From contig JAUWYA010000007.1 in assembly GCA_030616085.1 (NCBI GenBank), positions 1-37,849 of the forward strand: DNA of 37,849 bases, written 5' to 3'. The notes under the pieces are model-generated. The model saw nothing but the letters and a program-made list of their open reading frames with translations. It ran no database searches and was not told where the DNA came from. The stretch is from Candidatus Nealsoniibacteriota bacterium. Lineage in GTDB: Bacteria > Patescibacteriota > Minisyncoccia > Minisyncoccales > GWA2-38-27. Below are positions 14,855 to 22,437 of the stretch, in pieces. The position numbers were made by a program, and so were the translations under genes. The first letter of the stretch is position 1, and each line of letters opens with the position of its first letter.

Positions 14855-16399
14855 ATGAAAAAACTATTACTTGTTGATAAAAAGGATAAAGTCATTGGGT
14901 TTGAGACAAAAGAAAATTGTCATCAGGGCAAAGGAATTTTGCACCGCGCTTTTTCTGTATATATCTTCAATAACAAGGGCCAGCTTTTAATTCAACAGAG
15001 AAGCAAGTTTAAGCCATTGTGGCCTCTTTATTGGTGGGCACCCACCTGCTGCAGCCATCCTCGCAAGGGTGAAGGATATATAGATGCAGGAGAAAGAAGA
15101 CTGAAAGAAGAGCTTGGCTTTACTTGCTCTCTTAAAATGATTGATAAGTTCCAATATCAGGCAAGATATAAAAATGTTGGGTCTGAGAATGAAATGTGCG
15201 CAATTTTAATTGGGACGCATAGCGGCAAAGTAAAAGCAAATTCTAAGGAAATAGCTGATTGGAAATGGATTAATGTTAATAGATTGAAGGATGATTTTAA
15301 GAAGAATCCTGATAAATATGTTCCTTGGCTGAAAACCGGCTTTAAAAGATATTTAAAAATAAAAGAGAAAGAAGAAAAGAGTCAAAAGCAATTGGATTTA
15401 TTTTTAAAACAAACAGCAGCAATAGTTAATCCAGTGATTCAAGAACTTTTAGAATCATACATTGATAAGAAATTTCATAAACTTATTAATTATCAGGCAG
15501 CTACTGGCGGCAAAAGAGCAAGACCGGCTTTAACAATTATTTGTTCTAAACTTTTAGGAGGAAAAATAAAAGATGTTTTATATCCGGCAGCTGGGTTAGA
15601 GATTCTGCATAATTCTACTTTAATTGTTGATGATATTATTGACCACGCCCGATTAAGGAGAAAAAAGCCAACTACTTTGTTTAAGTTTGGCCAATCTGTT
15701 GCTGAATGTATGGGATTGGATTATTTAACAACTGCTTTTCAAGGAGCCAATCGTTCTACATCTCCAGTCGAAATTTCAGAGATTTTTGCTGGAACATTAA
15801 AAACAATTGTAGATGGTGAAATCTTAGATATTTTATTTGAACAACGAGGAAGACAAGAAGAACCATATATTGCTAAAAATCGCTATAACAGAATTACCAA
15901 TCAAGAATATTACAAAATGATAGCGAAAAAAACAGCTGCTTTGTTTCAATGTTGTTGTGAGGTTGGGGGGATTTCAGCTGGAGCAACAAAAAAGCAATTA
16001 AAAGCATTAAAAGATTACGGGTTTAATCTTGGCATGGCTTTTCAAGTTAGAGATGATATTCTTGATATATTCGGTAATGAGAAAAAGTTTGGCAAAAAGA
16101 TTGGAAAGGATATAGAAGAAAGAAAATTAGGCAATATTGTTATTCTTTCTGCTTTAACTGAACTTTCAAAATCAGACAAAGAAAAGATTCTTAAGATAAT
16201 TAGAAAGAAAGAGATTAAAAACAAAGATATTAAAGAAGCAATAAAATTAATTAAGAAAACGCGAGCTTGTGAAAAAGCTTGTGATTTGGCAGAGGAGTTT
16301 TCAGCAAAAGCCAAAGAGCAATTAAAGCTTTTGCCTCAAAATAAATGGAATAAATCTTTAGAAAATCTTGCTGATTTTGTAGTTCAGCGAGAAAAGTAA
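14855..16399 (+). CDS. Fusion: isopentenyl-diphosphate isomerase (type 1) + polyprenyl synthase
   Basis: A 514-residue two-enzyme fusion for isoprenoid synthesis. Residues 1-170 are a Nudix-fold type 1 IPP isomerase: the catalytic Cys lies in TCCSHPRKGE near residue 67, and the Glu region in RRLKEELGF. Residues 185-514 are a trans-polyprenyl diphosphate synthase: GGKRARPALT (IPP binding), first aspartate-rich motif DDIIDHARLRR near residue 263, and second motif DDILD near residue 397. The protein could isomerise IPP to DMAPP and directly extend it to a C10-C20 product. No ribosome site is present; the ATG lies 2 nt past a tRNA 3' end. The product could feed the terpene-synthase-like enzyme at 31196. 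Confidence 0.9.
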   Translation: MKKLLLVDKKDKVIGFETKENCHQGKGILHRAFSVYIFNNKGQLLIQQRSKFKPLWPLYWWAPTCCSHPRKGEGYIDAGERRLKEELGFTCSLKMIDKFQYQARYKNVGSENEMCAILIGTHSGKVKANSKEIADWKWINVNRLKDDFKKNPDKYVPWLKTGFKRYLKIKEKEEKSQKQLDLFLKQTAAIVNPVIQELLESYIDKKFHKLINYQAATGGKRARPALTIICSKLLGGKIKDVLYPAAGLEILHNSTLIVDDIIDHARLRRKKPTTLFKFGQSVAECMGLDYLTTAFQGANRSTSPVEISEIFAGTLKTIVDGEILDILFEQRGRQEEPYIAKNRYNRITNQEYYKMIAKKTAALFQCCCEVGGISAGATKKQLKALKDYGFNLGMAFQVRDDILDIFGNEKKFGKKIGKDIEERKLGNIVILSALTELSKSDKEKILKIIRKKEIKNKDIKEAIKLIKKTRACEKACDLAEEFSAKAKEQLKLLPQNKWNKSLENLADFVVQREK

Positions 16400-16463
16400 G
16401 AACCTGACTTCGTCAGAACCTTGATTCGCTAAAGTATAAATATATATTCTTAAATTAAACAAT

Positions 16464-16904
16464 ATGACAAAAAACAAAACAATTGAGATTAACTCAAAAG
16501 AACAATTTGATATTGTTGATTTAACTGATGAAGTTGCATCTTTTGCAAGAGAGAGCAAAATTAAAGATGGTTTAGTAAATATTCAAAGCTTGCATACAAC
16601 TGCTGTTGTTCTTGTTCAGGAAAATGAGCCGCTGCTTTTAGAAGATATTAAGAAATCTTTGGAAAGAATTGCTCCCCAGAACATAGATTATAATCATGAT
16701 GATTTTAGCAGAAGAACAGTGAATATGTGTGATGATGAATGCCGTAATGGCCATAGTCATTGCAAAGCAGTGTTTTTGCCAACATCTGTAACTTTAAATC
16801 TAATTGATGGCCAGATGCAACTTGGCACTTGGCAAAAGATTTTATTCATTGAATTAGACAGAGCCAGACCAAGAAAAATCCAAATCCAAATCCTCGGAGA
16901 GTAA
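16464..16904 (+). CDS. YjbQ/UPF0047 family protein
   Basis: A 146-residue protein of the YjbQ (UPF0047) family, a small trimeric enzyme for which a secondary thiamine-phosphate synthase activity has been reported in some bacteria; its main role is unclear. The family marks are visible: SLHTTAVVLVQENEPLLLED, the His/Asp/Cys cluster in MCDDECRNGHSHCKA and the ending LNLIDGQMQLGTWQKILFIE. Residues likely to bind metal or phosphate (His in HTT and in NGHSH) are intact. A Nudix gene follows 8 nt later, probably in one transcript. Confidence 0.88.
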   Translation: MTKNKTIEINSKEQFDIVDLTDEVASFARESKIKDGLVNIQSLHTTAVVLVQENEPLLLEDIKKSLERIAPQNIDYNHDDFSRRTVNMCDDECRNGHSHCKAVFLPTSVTLNLIDGQMQLGTWQKILFIELDRARPRKIQIQILGE

Positions 16905-16912
16905 AATAATAT

Positions 16913-17338
16913 ATGAATAATAAAGAAGCTAAAGATTTTATTAATTTAGGAGTGGTTGTTAATGATAAAGATGAGGTTTTGATGATTCGTCGGGTAAAAA
17001 AAGAACCAGGGAAAGAGGGATCAGTTTTAGAGTGGGCTTTTCCAGGAGGCAAGCAGATACTGAATGAAAACAGAGAGGATTGCGTTAAAAGAAATATATT
17101 AAGTAAAACTGGTTATGATATTGATCCAATTAGACAAATAGTTTTGAGAATAGAACACGCTCAATTTCCTATAATGGTAGCTTATCATCTTTGTAGATTG
17201 AATTCAGAAAAACCTATTGCTAAACCCAAAGAGCCACATGAAATAGCTGAAATTAAATGGGTTAAAAAACAAGAAATCAAAAACTTGATTACAACTCATC
17301 TTAATGAAAAAGTCAGTCAAGAACTTGGCCTAGAATAA
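16913..17338 (+). CDS. Nudix-fold protein with degenerate Nudix box
   Basis: A 141-residue protein with a Nudix fold (LGVVVNDKDEVLMIRRV, EWAFPGGK). The Nudix box should read GX5EX7REUXEEXGU, but here the segment reads GKQILNENREDCVKRNILSK followed by TGY: the first Glu and the Arg are kept, while the REUXEE core is RNILSK, so all three core glutamates that bind metal are missing. It is probably not a standard Nudix hydrolase; it may bind a nucleotide or be inactive. It is 8 nt after the yjbQ-like gene and has a terminator right after its stop. Confidence 0.75.
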   Translation: MNNKEAKDFINLGVVVNDKDEVLMIRRVKKEPGKEGSVLEWAFPGGKQILNENREDCVKRNILSKTGYDIDPIRQIVLRIEHAQFPIMVAYHLCRLNSEKPIAKPKEPHEIAEIKWVKKQEIKNLITTHLNEKVSQELGLE

Positions 17339-17387
17339 AACTAAGTCCAGCTTAGTTTTAAAAGATCGTCTTTTAGGCGATTTTTTG
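17337..17387 (+). terminator. Double terminator before the ABC transporter gene
   Basis: AAACTAAG-TCCAG-CTTAGTTT is a perfect stem followed by TT, and a second, weaker stem GATCG/CGATT ends in T6. Confidence 0.65.
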
Positions 17388-17388
17388 C

Positions 17389-17417
17389 TTGCTCTGAGCG
17401 AAGCGAAGGGGTAGAAT
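17389..17417 (+). promoter_or_regulatory. Promoter of the ABC transporter gene (leaderless)
   Basis: TTGCTC (17389-17394), 17-nt spacer, TAGAAT (17412-17417); the ATG at 17424 follows after 6 nt with no ribosome site. Confidence 0.6.
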
Positions 17418-17423
17418 AAAAAT

Positions 17424-19160
17424 ATGGAACTTTTGGATGATGTAAAAATTGTTTGGATTTATATGAGAAAGTATAAAAAAGCAGTTATAAAAACTGTTGT
17501 TTTAGCTATATTCTTTGCATTAATTGGTGCTTTTACTCCATATATTTACGGTCGTTTAGTTGATACTGTTTCTGCTGATCCTTCTATTTCTTTTATTGTT
17601 TTTGCCTTGCTTGGTATTTGGGTATTGATGAGTTTGTTATCAGCCTTTTTTAGAAGAATTATTTCTATTAGAGGAGAATTTATTTCTATAGACATTCTTA
17701 GTGATTCAATTTGCGAGGAGGCAAGTCATATTATAAATTTGCCTTTAAGCTTTCATAGAGAAAAAAAGGCAGGAGAAATACTTTCTAAAATTACTCGGGC
17801 TGGAGAATCTTTAAGAAATATTGTTGGTGAAATATTCTTTTGGCTTTTTCCGCAATTTTTAACAGTTTTCGTTGCTTTAATTGTTCTGCTTTTTATAAAT
17901 TGGCATTTATTTTTAGGAGCTTTAATCGTTTTTCTTCTATCAATGGGAATAACAATATATAGGACCTCAGGCATTGTTAAGAATGAAAGAGAATTAAGCA
18001 AGAGGTTTGAAATTGGCGTGGGAAACTTGAATGATTCCTTTTTAAATATGCAAACTATTAAATCTTGTGGAGCAGAAGATTTTCAAAACGCAAAAATTAG
18101 CAAGTCATATAAAAAAGATATATCTTCAATTTTTAAAAACCTTATCTTTATTTGGGATAACACTATTTTATTCCAGCAGATTATTTTTTCTTTAGGGTTT
18201 GTAACCATCTTCGGTTATGCGATTTTTCTTTTAGGCGCTGGAAAGATTTCTAACGGTGTATTAGTAATGTTTTTGGGTTATTTAATCCTTATGCGCGCTC
18301 CACTAAGAATGCTTATTTGGCAATGGCTTAAAATTCAAAAAGGATTGATTTCTATTAAAAGAGCGAGGGAGCTTCTTGATTTAAAAACAGAAGATTATAA
18401 TAAAAATGGAAAAATTTTAGAACATGTTCAAGGAAAAATTGAGTTTAAGAATATTGGTTTTAGCTATGAGAGAAAACAGCCTGTTTTGGATAATATTAGC
18501 TTTACTGCCCTGCCGGGCCAAAAAGTTGCTTTAGTTGGAGGAAGTGGTGAAGGGAAAACAACAACAGTAGATTTGCTTTCTCTTTATTTTATTCCTACGA
18601 AAGGAAAGATATTAATTGACGATATTAATATCAAAGACTTTAAGCTGGAATTTTTAAGAAGTATTATTGCTTATGTTCCTCAAGAGATAATTCTATTCAA
18701 TGATACAATAAAGAACAATATATTATATGGAAAACCAAAAGCAACAGAGAAAGAAATTATACAATCAGCAAAAGCAGCTAATATTCATCATTTTATTGAA
18801 ACATTACCAAAAAAGTATAACACTTTAGTAGGCGAAAGAGGAATCAAGCTTTCTACCGGTCAAAAGCAGAGATTAGCCATTGCAAGAGCTATAATCCGTA
18901 ATCCTAAGATTTTAGTTTTAGACGAAGCAACCTCTTCTTTAGACGTTGCTTCAGAGAAGCTAATTCAAGAAGCTTTAGAAAGATTAATAGAGAATAAAAC
19001 CACTTTTATAATTGCCCATCGTTTAAGTACTGTGAGAAAAGCTGATAAGATTTTAGTTTTGGAAAAAGGAAAAATAATTGAAGCAGGAAATCATCAAGAA
19101 TTGATGAAAAAGAAAGGCGCCTATTTTAAATTTTATAATCTTCAATTTTCTCAAGAATAA
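17424..19160 (+). CDS. ABC transporter, fused permease and ATPase (half-transporter)
   Basis: A 578-residue type IV ABC exporter half-transporter that would work as a homodimer. Residues 1-310 form the six-helix membrane domain; residues 335-575 form the ATPase, with Walker A GGSGEGKTTT, Q-loop YVPQEIILF, signature LSTGQKQRLAIARAI, Walker B KILVLDEATSSLD and the H-loop IAHRLSTV. All catalytic motifs are intact. MsbA-like exporters carry lipids, peptides or drugs; the substrate cannot be inferred. It sits some 5 kb from the peptide-maturase cassettes, with its own promoter, so a link to them is not supported. Confidence 0.92.
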   Translation: MELLDDVKIVWIYMRKYKKAVIKTVVLAIFFALIGAFTPYIYGRLVDTVSADPSISFIVFALLGIWVLMSLLSAFFRRIISIRGEFISIDILSDSICEEASHIINLPLSFHREKKAGEILSKITRAGESLRNIVGEIFFWLFPQFLTVFVALIVLLFINWHLFLGALIVFLLSMGITIYRTSGIVKNERELSKRFEIGVGNLNDSFLNMQTIKSCGAEDFQNAKISKSYKKDISSIFKNLIFIWDNTILFQQIIFSLGFVTIFGYAIFLLGAGKISNGVLVMFLGYLILMRAPLRMLIWQWLKIQKGLISIKRARELLDLKTEDYNKNGKILEHVQGKIEFKNIGFSYERKQPVLDNISFTALPGQKVALVGGSGEGKTTTVDLLSLYFIPTKGKILIDDINIKDFKLEFLRSIIAYVPQEIILFNDTIKNNILYGKPKATEKEIIQSAKAANIHHFIETLPKKYNTLVGERGIKLSTGQKQRLAIARAIIRNPKILVLDEATSSLDVASEKLIQEALERLIENKTTFIIAHRLSTVRKADKILVLEKGKIIEAGNHQELMKKKGAYFKFYNLQFSQE

Positions 19161-19182
19161 AACTTAACCAAGTTAAGTTTAA
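19161..19182. terminator. Symmetric stem between ABC gene and Nudix gene
   Basis: AAACTTAAC-CAA-GTTAAGTTT is a perfect stem with only a short T run, so it is a weak or partial terminator. Confidence 0.45.
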
Positions 19183-19192
19183 TCAATAAAAA

Positions 19193-19627
19193 ATGAATGA
19201 ATATAAAAATAAATTTGAGCTTTGTGTAAGAGCTATAATTCAAGATGCTGACAGGATTTTGGTTTGTAAGAACAAAGAAAATGATTACTATTATTTTCCC
19301 GGCGGCCATATTGAATTCGGCGAAACGGCAAAACAAGCTTTGATCCGTGAATTAAACGAGGAATTAGAGATATTAGTTAAAAGGGTTTCTTTTATTGGCG
19401 TGGGAGAAAATATTTTTAATCAAGAAGGTCAAGAGTATCATGAGATTAACTTAGTTTTTGAAGTTTTGGCAGATGAGGTAGAAGATAAAAGCAGAGAAGA
19501 TGAAATAGATTTTTTCTTTTTTGATAGAGAAAAGTTTTCAAAAGAAGAAGTTTTACCTATTTTTTTAAAAGAGGCTATAATTAAATGGCGAAAAGATAAA
19601 AAACTCTTTTGGTTAGAACAAAATTAA
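19193..19627 (+). CDS. Nudix hydrolase with intact catalytic box
   Basis: A 144-residue Nudix hydrolase. Unlike the Nudix protein at 16913, its catalytic box is complete: GGHIEFGE, then seven residues, then RELNEELEI, giving all metal-binding glutamates. Such enzymes hydrolyse nucleoside diphosphates linked to another moiety; the substrate is not predictable. No ribosome site is visible. It is closed by a strong bidirectional terminator shared with the convergent MFS gene, and marks the end of the housekeeping-like region. Confidence 0.88.
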   Translation: MNEYKNKFELCVRAIIQDADRILVCKNKENDYYYFPGGHIEFGETAKQALIRELNEELEILVKRVSFIGVGENIFNQEGQEYHEINLVFEVLADEVEDKSREDEIDFFFFDREKFSKEEVLPIFLKEAIIKWRKDKKLFWLEQN

Positions 19628-19662
19628 GTAACTTAACTTTTTGTTTTTTTAACAAAAAAAAG

Positions 19663-19690
19663 AAAACCGAGACAAAAATCTCGGTTTTTT
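19663..19690. terminator. Bidirectional terminator between Nudix and MFS genes
   Basis: AAAACCGAGA and TCTCGGTTTT pair perfectly around CAAAAA, with T6 on the plus strand and T-rich sequence on the minus strand. Confidence 0.88.
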
Positions 19691-19702
19691 AAAAAAACTA
19701 AA

Positions 19703-20881
19703 TTATCTGAAGATTTTTCTGTATTGTATTACCAGAAACAATCCAATAATTAATACAGAAACTCCTAAAATTTGCAAGGAGAAAGCAAGAGGCCAGATTT
19801 TCAAGAAGAGCCCGAATAGACTTAAGAAGAAAAAACAGGCAAGTCCAGCAACAGCTGATTTAATAGAAATAACCGTTGCCCTGTTTTTACTATCTATGTG
19901 ATGGTTTAAGAATCCTCCCAAAAACGGCTTAACAAAGCCTCTTACAATATTCTGCAGAAAAGTCATACTTATCATTATTTTTGAAACAAAAGTTCCCATA
20001 AGTAGAATAGGCGCTCCTATTAACAGAATCATACTTACTATTGAGGATCGTTCATTTATTTTCTTTTCTAATATATATGCGTAGCAGCTAAAAAACCAGG
20101 CAATAATGTTAAAGAAGAAAAATACTATACCGTAATAGCGTAAATCAAGCTCTACTAATTCAAAATATGGATTATATGAAAAAAACCATATTTTGGAGGA
20201 TACGCTAATTAAGGTTGCAAAAGCAATAATCCATTTTATTTTTTTGCGACTCTTTACAAACAAAATGCTTATTTTCATTAAGTCTTTCTGCTTTTTGAAA
20301 TTGTATTTTTCTGTTTGCATCGGTTCTTTAAAAGAGGCAACTATGAAACAAGAGATAAATATGCCTGGAATCGAAAGCATAAAGGGGATTCTGATGTTTA
20401 TCTCTGACAGAAATCCGGCAAAAAGAGAACAGACAGCTGTAGTCAGCAGTAGATTTCCAAAAGCTGCGCCTTCAATTTTTTTATACTCATTTTCTCTACC
20501 TACTTTTTTAAGAGAGTCATAAAGAAAAGCAGAGTCTGCTCCAGATCTCATAGAAAGACTTATCATCCAAAGAATGTTAGATATCCATACATAAACGGGT
20601 GAACCGGCGATTGTGAGAAATATTTTACTACCCAGCATTAGAAGTGTTCCCAAAAGTATAGTCTTTTTTCTTCCGATGAGATCAGCTAGTGCTCCACTCG
20701 GTATTTCTAACAACACAAGGCCTCCTACAACAATTGCTTCCATGATATAGATGTGCGACAGACTCATTTTGCCTGCATGTTGAAGGTAGAATATAAGAGT
20801 TGGGCCTATAAAAAGAGGTTCAACTAAGACAAAAAACCATTTGTATAAACTTACATTTCTTTTTACTTCTACTTCATTCAT
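19703..20881 (-). CDS. MFS transporter (probable exporter)
   Basis: A 392-residue major facilitator protein with about 12 membrane helices. The loop after helix 2 reads GALADLIGRKKTILLG, matching the MFS signature between helices 2 and 3. The length fits a drug/metabolite exporter. The start is well supported by AAAAGGAG before the ATG. Its leader holds a TTTAACAA motif like those of the radical SAM cassettes, and further up a terminator-like hairpin and a 43-codon ORF behind a consensus promoter. The context suggests export of a small product made in this island; this is an inference. Confidence 0.85.
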   Translation of the reverse strand: MNEVEVKRNVSLYKWFFVLVEPLFIGPTLIFYLQHAGKMSLSHIYIMEAIVVGGLVLLEIPSGALADLIGRKKTILLGTLLMLGSKIFLTIAGSPVYVWISNILWMISLSMRSGADSAFLYDSLKKVGRENEYKKIEGAAFGNLLLTTAVCSLFAGFLSEINIRIPFMLSIPGIFISCFIVASFKEPMQTEKYNFKKQKDLMKISILFVKSRKKIKWIIAFATLISVSSKIWFFSYNPYFELVELDLRYYGIVFFFFNIIAWFFSCYAYILEKKINERSSIVSMILLIGAPILLMGTFVSKIMISMTFLQNIVRGFVKPFLGGFLNHHIDSKNRATVISIKSAVAGLACFFFLSLFGLFLKIWPLAFSLQILGVSVLIIGLFLVIQYRKIFR

Positions 20882-20929
20882 TTTATTTCTCCTTTTATTT
20901 AATTGTTAAAGTTCTGTTTCGCTTAAAAC

Positions 20930-20965
20930 AAAAACTCCAGCTTTCATTTAGCCGGAGCTTTTTTA
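20930..20965. terminator. Terminator-like hairpin in the MFS leader (possible attenuator)
   Basis: ACTCCAGCT and AGCCGGAGC pair around TTCATTT. On the minus strand the stem is followed by TTTTTGTTTT, so transcription coming from the promoter at 21157 would meet it before the MFS gene. Confidence 0.65.
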
Positions 20966-20982
20966 ATAGAAGTTAAGATTTT

Positions 20983-21114
20983 CTACGAAATTATATTAAA
21001 ACTGCCGCGGCTAAACAAAAGAATCTGTGTGTCTGGATTAGAAACAACAAAATGACCATAATTATTCATGGCCCAAATTATTTTATTTAACTTATAGCAA
21101 TTTATTTGTTGCAT
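20983..21114 (-). CDS. Small ORF (43 aa) upstream of the MFS gene
   Basis: Too short for the ORF track. On the minus strand ATG at 21114 opens 43 codons (starting MQQINCYKLNKIIWAMNNYG, ending SRGSFNIIS) up to TAG. A good promoter (TTGACA at 21157-21162 on the minus strand, 17-nt spacer, TTTAAT) lies about 20-45 nt upstream, but there is no strong ribosome site. It is followed by a terminator-like hairpin and then the MFS gene. It could be a leader peptide, a small substrate peptide for the exporter, or an unused ORF. I see no known family. Confidence 0.45.
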   Translation of the reverse strand: MQQINCYKLNKIIWAMNNYGHFVVSNPDTQILLFSRGSFNIIS

Positions 21115-21133
21115 ATATTTACTTTACACTTCT

Positions 21134-21162
21134 ATTAAAGCAAAAACAAATAATGATGTCAA
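21134..21162 (-). promoter_or_regulatory. Promoter for the small ORF and MFS gene
   Basis: On the minus strand TTGACA, 17-nt spacer TCATTATTTGTTTTTGC, TTTAAT. It directs transcription toward the 43-codon ORF and the MFS gene. Confidence 0.7.
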
Positions 21163-21179
21163 GCTTTTTAGGGCTGAAT

Positions 21180-21392
21180 TCAACCTTCTAACGCAAACTT
21201 CCGATTATTGATTAATTCGTAAAAACACTCTAATGAGGTTAAGTATTTAAGGGCTTTCCTAGGACGATTATTTAATCTCTCCTCAATCTGTCTAAGTTTT
21301 TTAATAGGTACTTCTCTAAAGTCTACTGTTTTCTTTCCTTTGGGAAAATATTGCCTAATCAAACCATTAGTAAAAAACGCTCCTGACCCCAT
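21180..21392 (-). pseudogene. IS30-family transposase, C-terminal remnant
   Basis: The 70-residue reading frame matches the end of IS30-type transposases: NGLIRQYFPKGK, then DFREVPIKKLRQIEERLNNR and PRKALKYLTSLECF. The catalytic core (DDE) is absent, so it is a dead fragment. Its apparent start lies in a 31-bp direct repeat and is not a true start. It marks the left border of the accessory island. Confidence 0.8.
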
Positions 21393-21431
21393 TTTTCAAA
21401 TTAGTAAAAAACGCTCCTGACCCCATTTTTC
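21367..21431. repeat. Two 31-bp direct repeats at the IS30 remnant edge
   Basis: TTAGTAAAAAACGCTCCTGA and the next 11 bases occur at 21367-21397 and again at 21401-21431, separated by AAA. The first copy is fused to the IS30 remnant, so the pair probably records the insertion or deletion event. Confidence 0.85.
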
Positions 21432-21449
21432 TTTCCCATTTTTCTTTCT

Positions 21450-21477
21450 TTGTATAAATTTAGATCCGCGCTATAAT
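21450..21477 (+). promoter_or_regulatory. Promoter before the metallopeptidase-like gene
   Basis: TTGTAT (21450-21455), 16-nt spacer, consensus TATAAT (21472-21477), 25 nt before the ATG at 21503. Confidence 0.65.
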
Positions 21478-21502
21478 ATAATAAAAATAAACAATTAATT
21501 TT

Positions 21503-22218
21503 ATGTCAATAGTTACCTTCAAATATGATATAAAAAAAGATGCTTGGAGTTGGGTGCATATTGCAAAAAAAAAACAAACAAACAAACAAACAAAAGCTAT
21601 TGGGGCCTTAATTGGCGTCCGCAAGTTGCCCATATTCCGGATGATTTATTATCTAAAATTTCGAAATTAAGCTTTTCTAAAGCCCAAACCGTTGTTGAAG
21701 AACACTTAAGGAACCATTCTAAGAGAAAATATCGAGAATTAGTAATTAACGAAGAAATAAGTTCACTTAGGAAAATTTGGGGTAGAGCTGAGAAGAAATA
21801 TTTTAACACCCTTTCAGCTGTTACTAAAAAACCAATATATAGGAATACATTTAAGTGTTTTTTAACAACAGGTTTTATGTGTCCTTATAACAAAAGAGAA
21901 AATTGGTTTATGGTATCAATATGGCATAGTTTGCCATTTTCGATAACAACAATATGTCATGAGCTATTGCATTTTCAATTCCTACATTATTATAAAGATT
22001 ATTTAAAAAAGGAAGGTCTTAACAATAGACAAATAGAAATATTAAAAGAGGTCTTAACTTTTTTATTAAATGAACCAGAATTTAAAAAGATTATTCTAGT
22101 TGAAGATAAAGGTTATCCTGACCATCAGAAATTAAGAAAAGCATTAAAGAAAGTATGGCAAAACGATAAAGACTTCGATGTATTTTTAGAAAAGACAATA
22201 AGAATTATGAAAAAGTAA
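21503..22218 (+). pseudogene. HExxH metallopeptidase-like gene, frame broken at a CAAA tandem repeat (possibly phase-variable)
   Basis: The ORF track gives 21544-22218 from a TTG, but the natural start is the ATG at 21503: MSIVTFKYDIKKDAWSWVHI leads into a run A10 plus five CAAA units, after which the downstream frame (SYWGLNWRPQVAHIPDDLLS, one nt off) continues to the end. One extra CAAA unit, or loss of two, would join both frames into about 239 residues. The main part carries a zinc-peptidase HExxH motif in CHELLHFQFLHYY near residue 140 of the track ORF. The target is unknown. It may be an on/off contingency gene or simply a decayed one; a consensus promoter upstream favours the former. 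Confidence 0.7.
21568..21597 (+). repeat. CAAA tetranucleotide repeat with A10 tract
   Basis: A run of ten A is followed by five CAAA units within the 5' coding part of the metallopeptidase-like gene, at the exact place where the frame changes. Confidence 0.9.
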
Positions 22219-22270
22219 AGATAGTTTAAATTAATCTTAGCAAAATCATACAAAGTATTAGAGTAAAAAC

Positions 22271-22298
22271 AAGAAGCTAAGCTTCTTATTTTTTGTTT
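22271..22298 (+). terminator. Terminator after the metallopeptidase-like gene
   Basis: AAGAAGC-TAA-GCTTCTT perfect stem followed by ATTTTTTG. The flanking TTTTAGCCATTATTTTATTT occurs again at 24619 and 31041. Confidence 0.75.
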
Positions 22299-22309
22299 TA
22301 GCCATTATT

Positions 22310-22436
22310 TTATTTATGGTATAATTGAATTCAAAAATTTGACAAGATTGTTTGATATTGTTAGAGTAAAATTAGTTGCCGGGAGCTTTTCTCGGTTTTA
22401 ACAATTGAATAATTTCAGAAATGAAAGGAGATACAC
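22310..22436 (+). promoter_or_regulatory. Promoter-leader module 1 (before radical SAM gene 1)
   Basis: TTGACA (22339-22344), 17-nt spacer, TAGAGT (22362-22367); hairpin CCGGGAG/TTCTCGG (22379-22395), then TTTTAACAATTGAATAATTTC and GAAAGGAG. Modules 2-4 at 25795, 27000 and 29742 have the same parts. Hairpin arms differ but keep pairing. Confidence 0.85.
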
Positions 22437-22437
22437 G

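Noticed and set aside
17424-19160. ABC transporter as exporter of the island peptides
   Set aside because: It has no peptidase domain, its own promoter of the core type, and lies outside the island.
22405-22437. TTG start of radical SAM gene 1 in the ORF track
   Set aside because: Lies in the leader upstream of the ribosome site GAAAGGAG; ATG at 22438 is better placed. Same reasoning for 37400 (true start 37427) and 24737.
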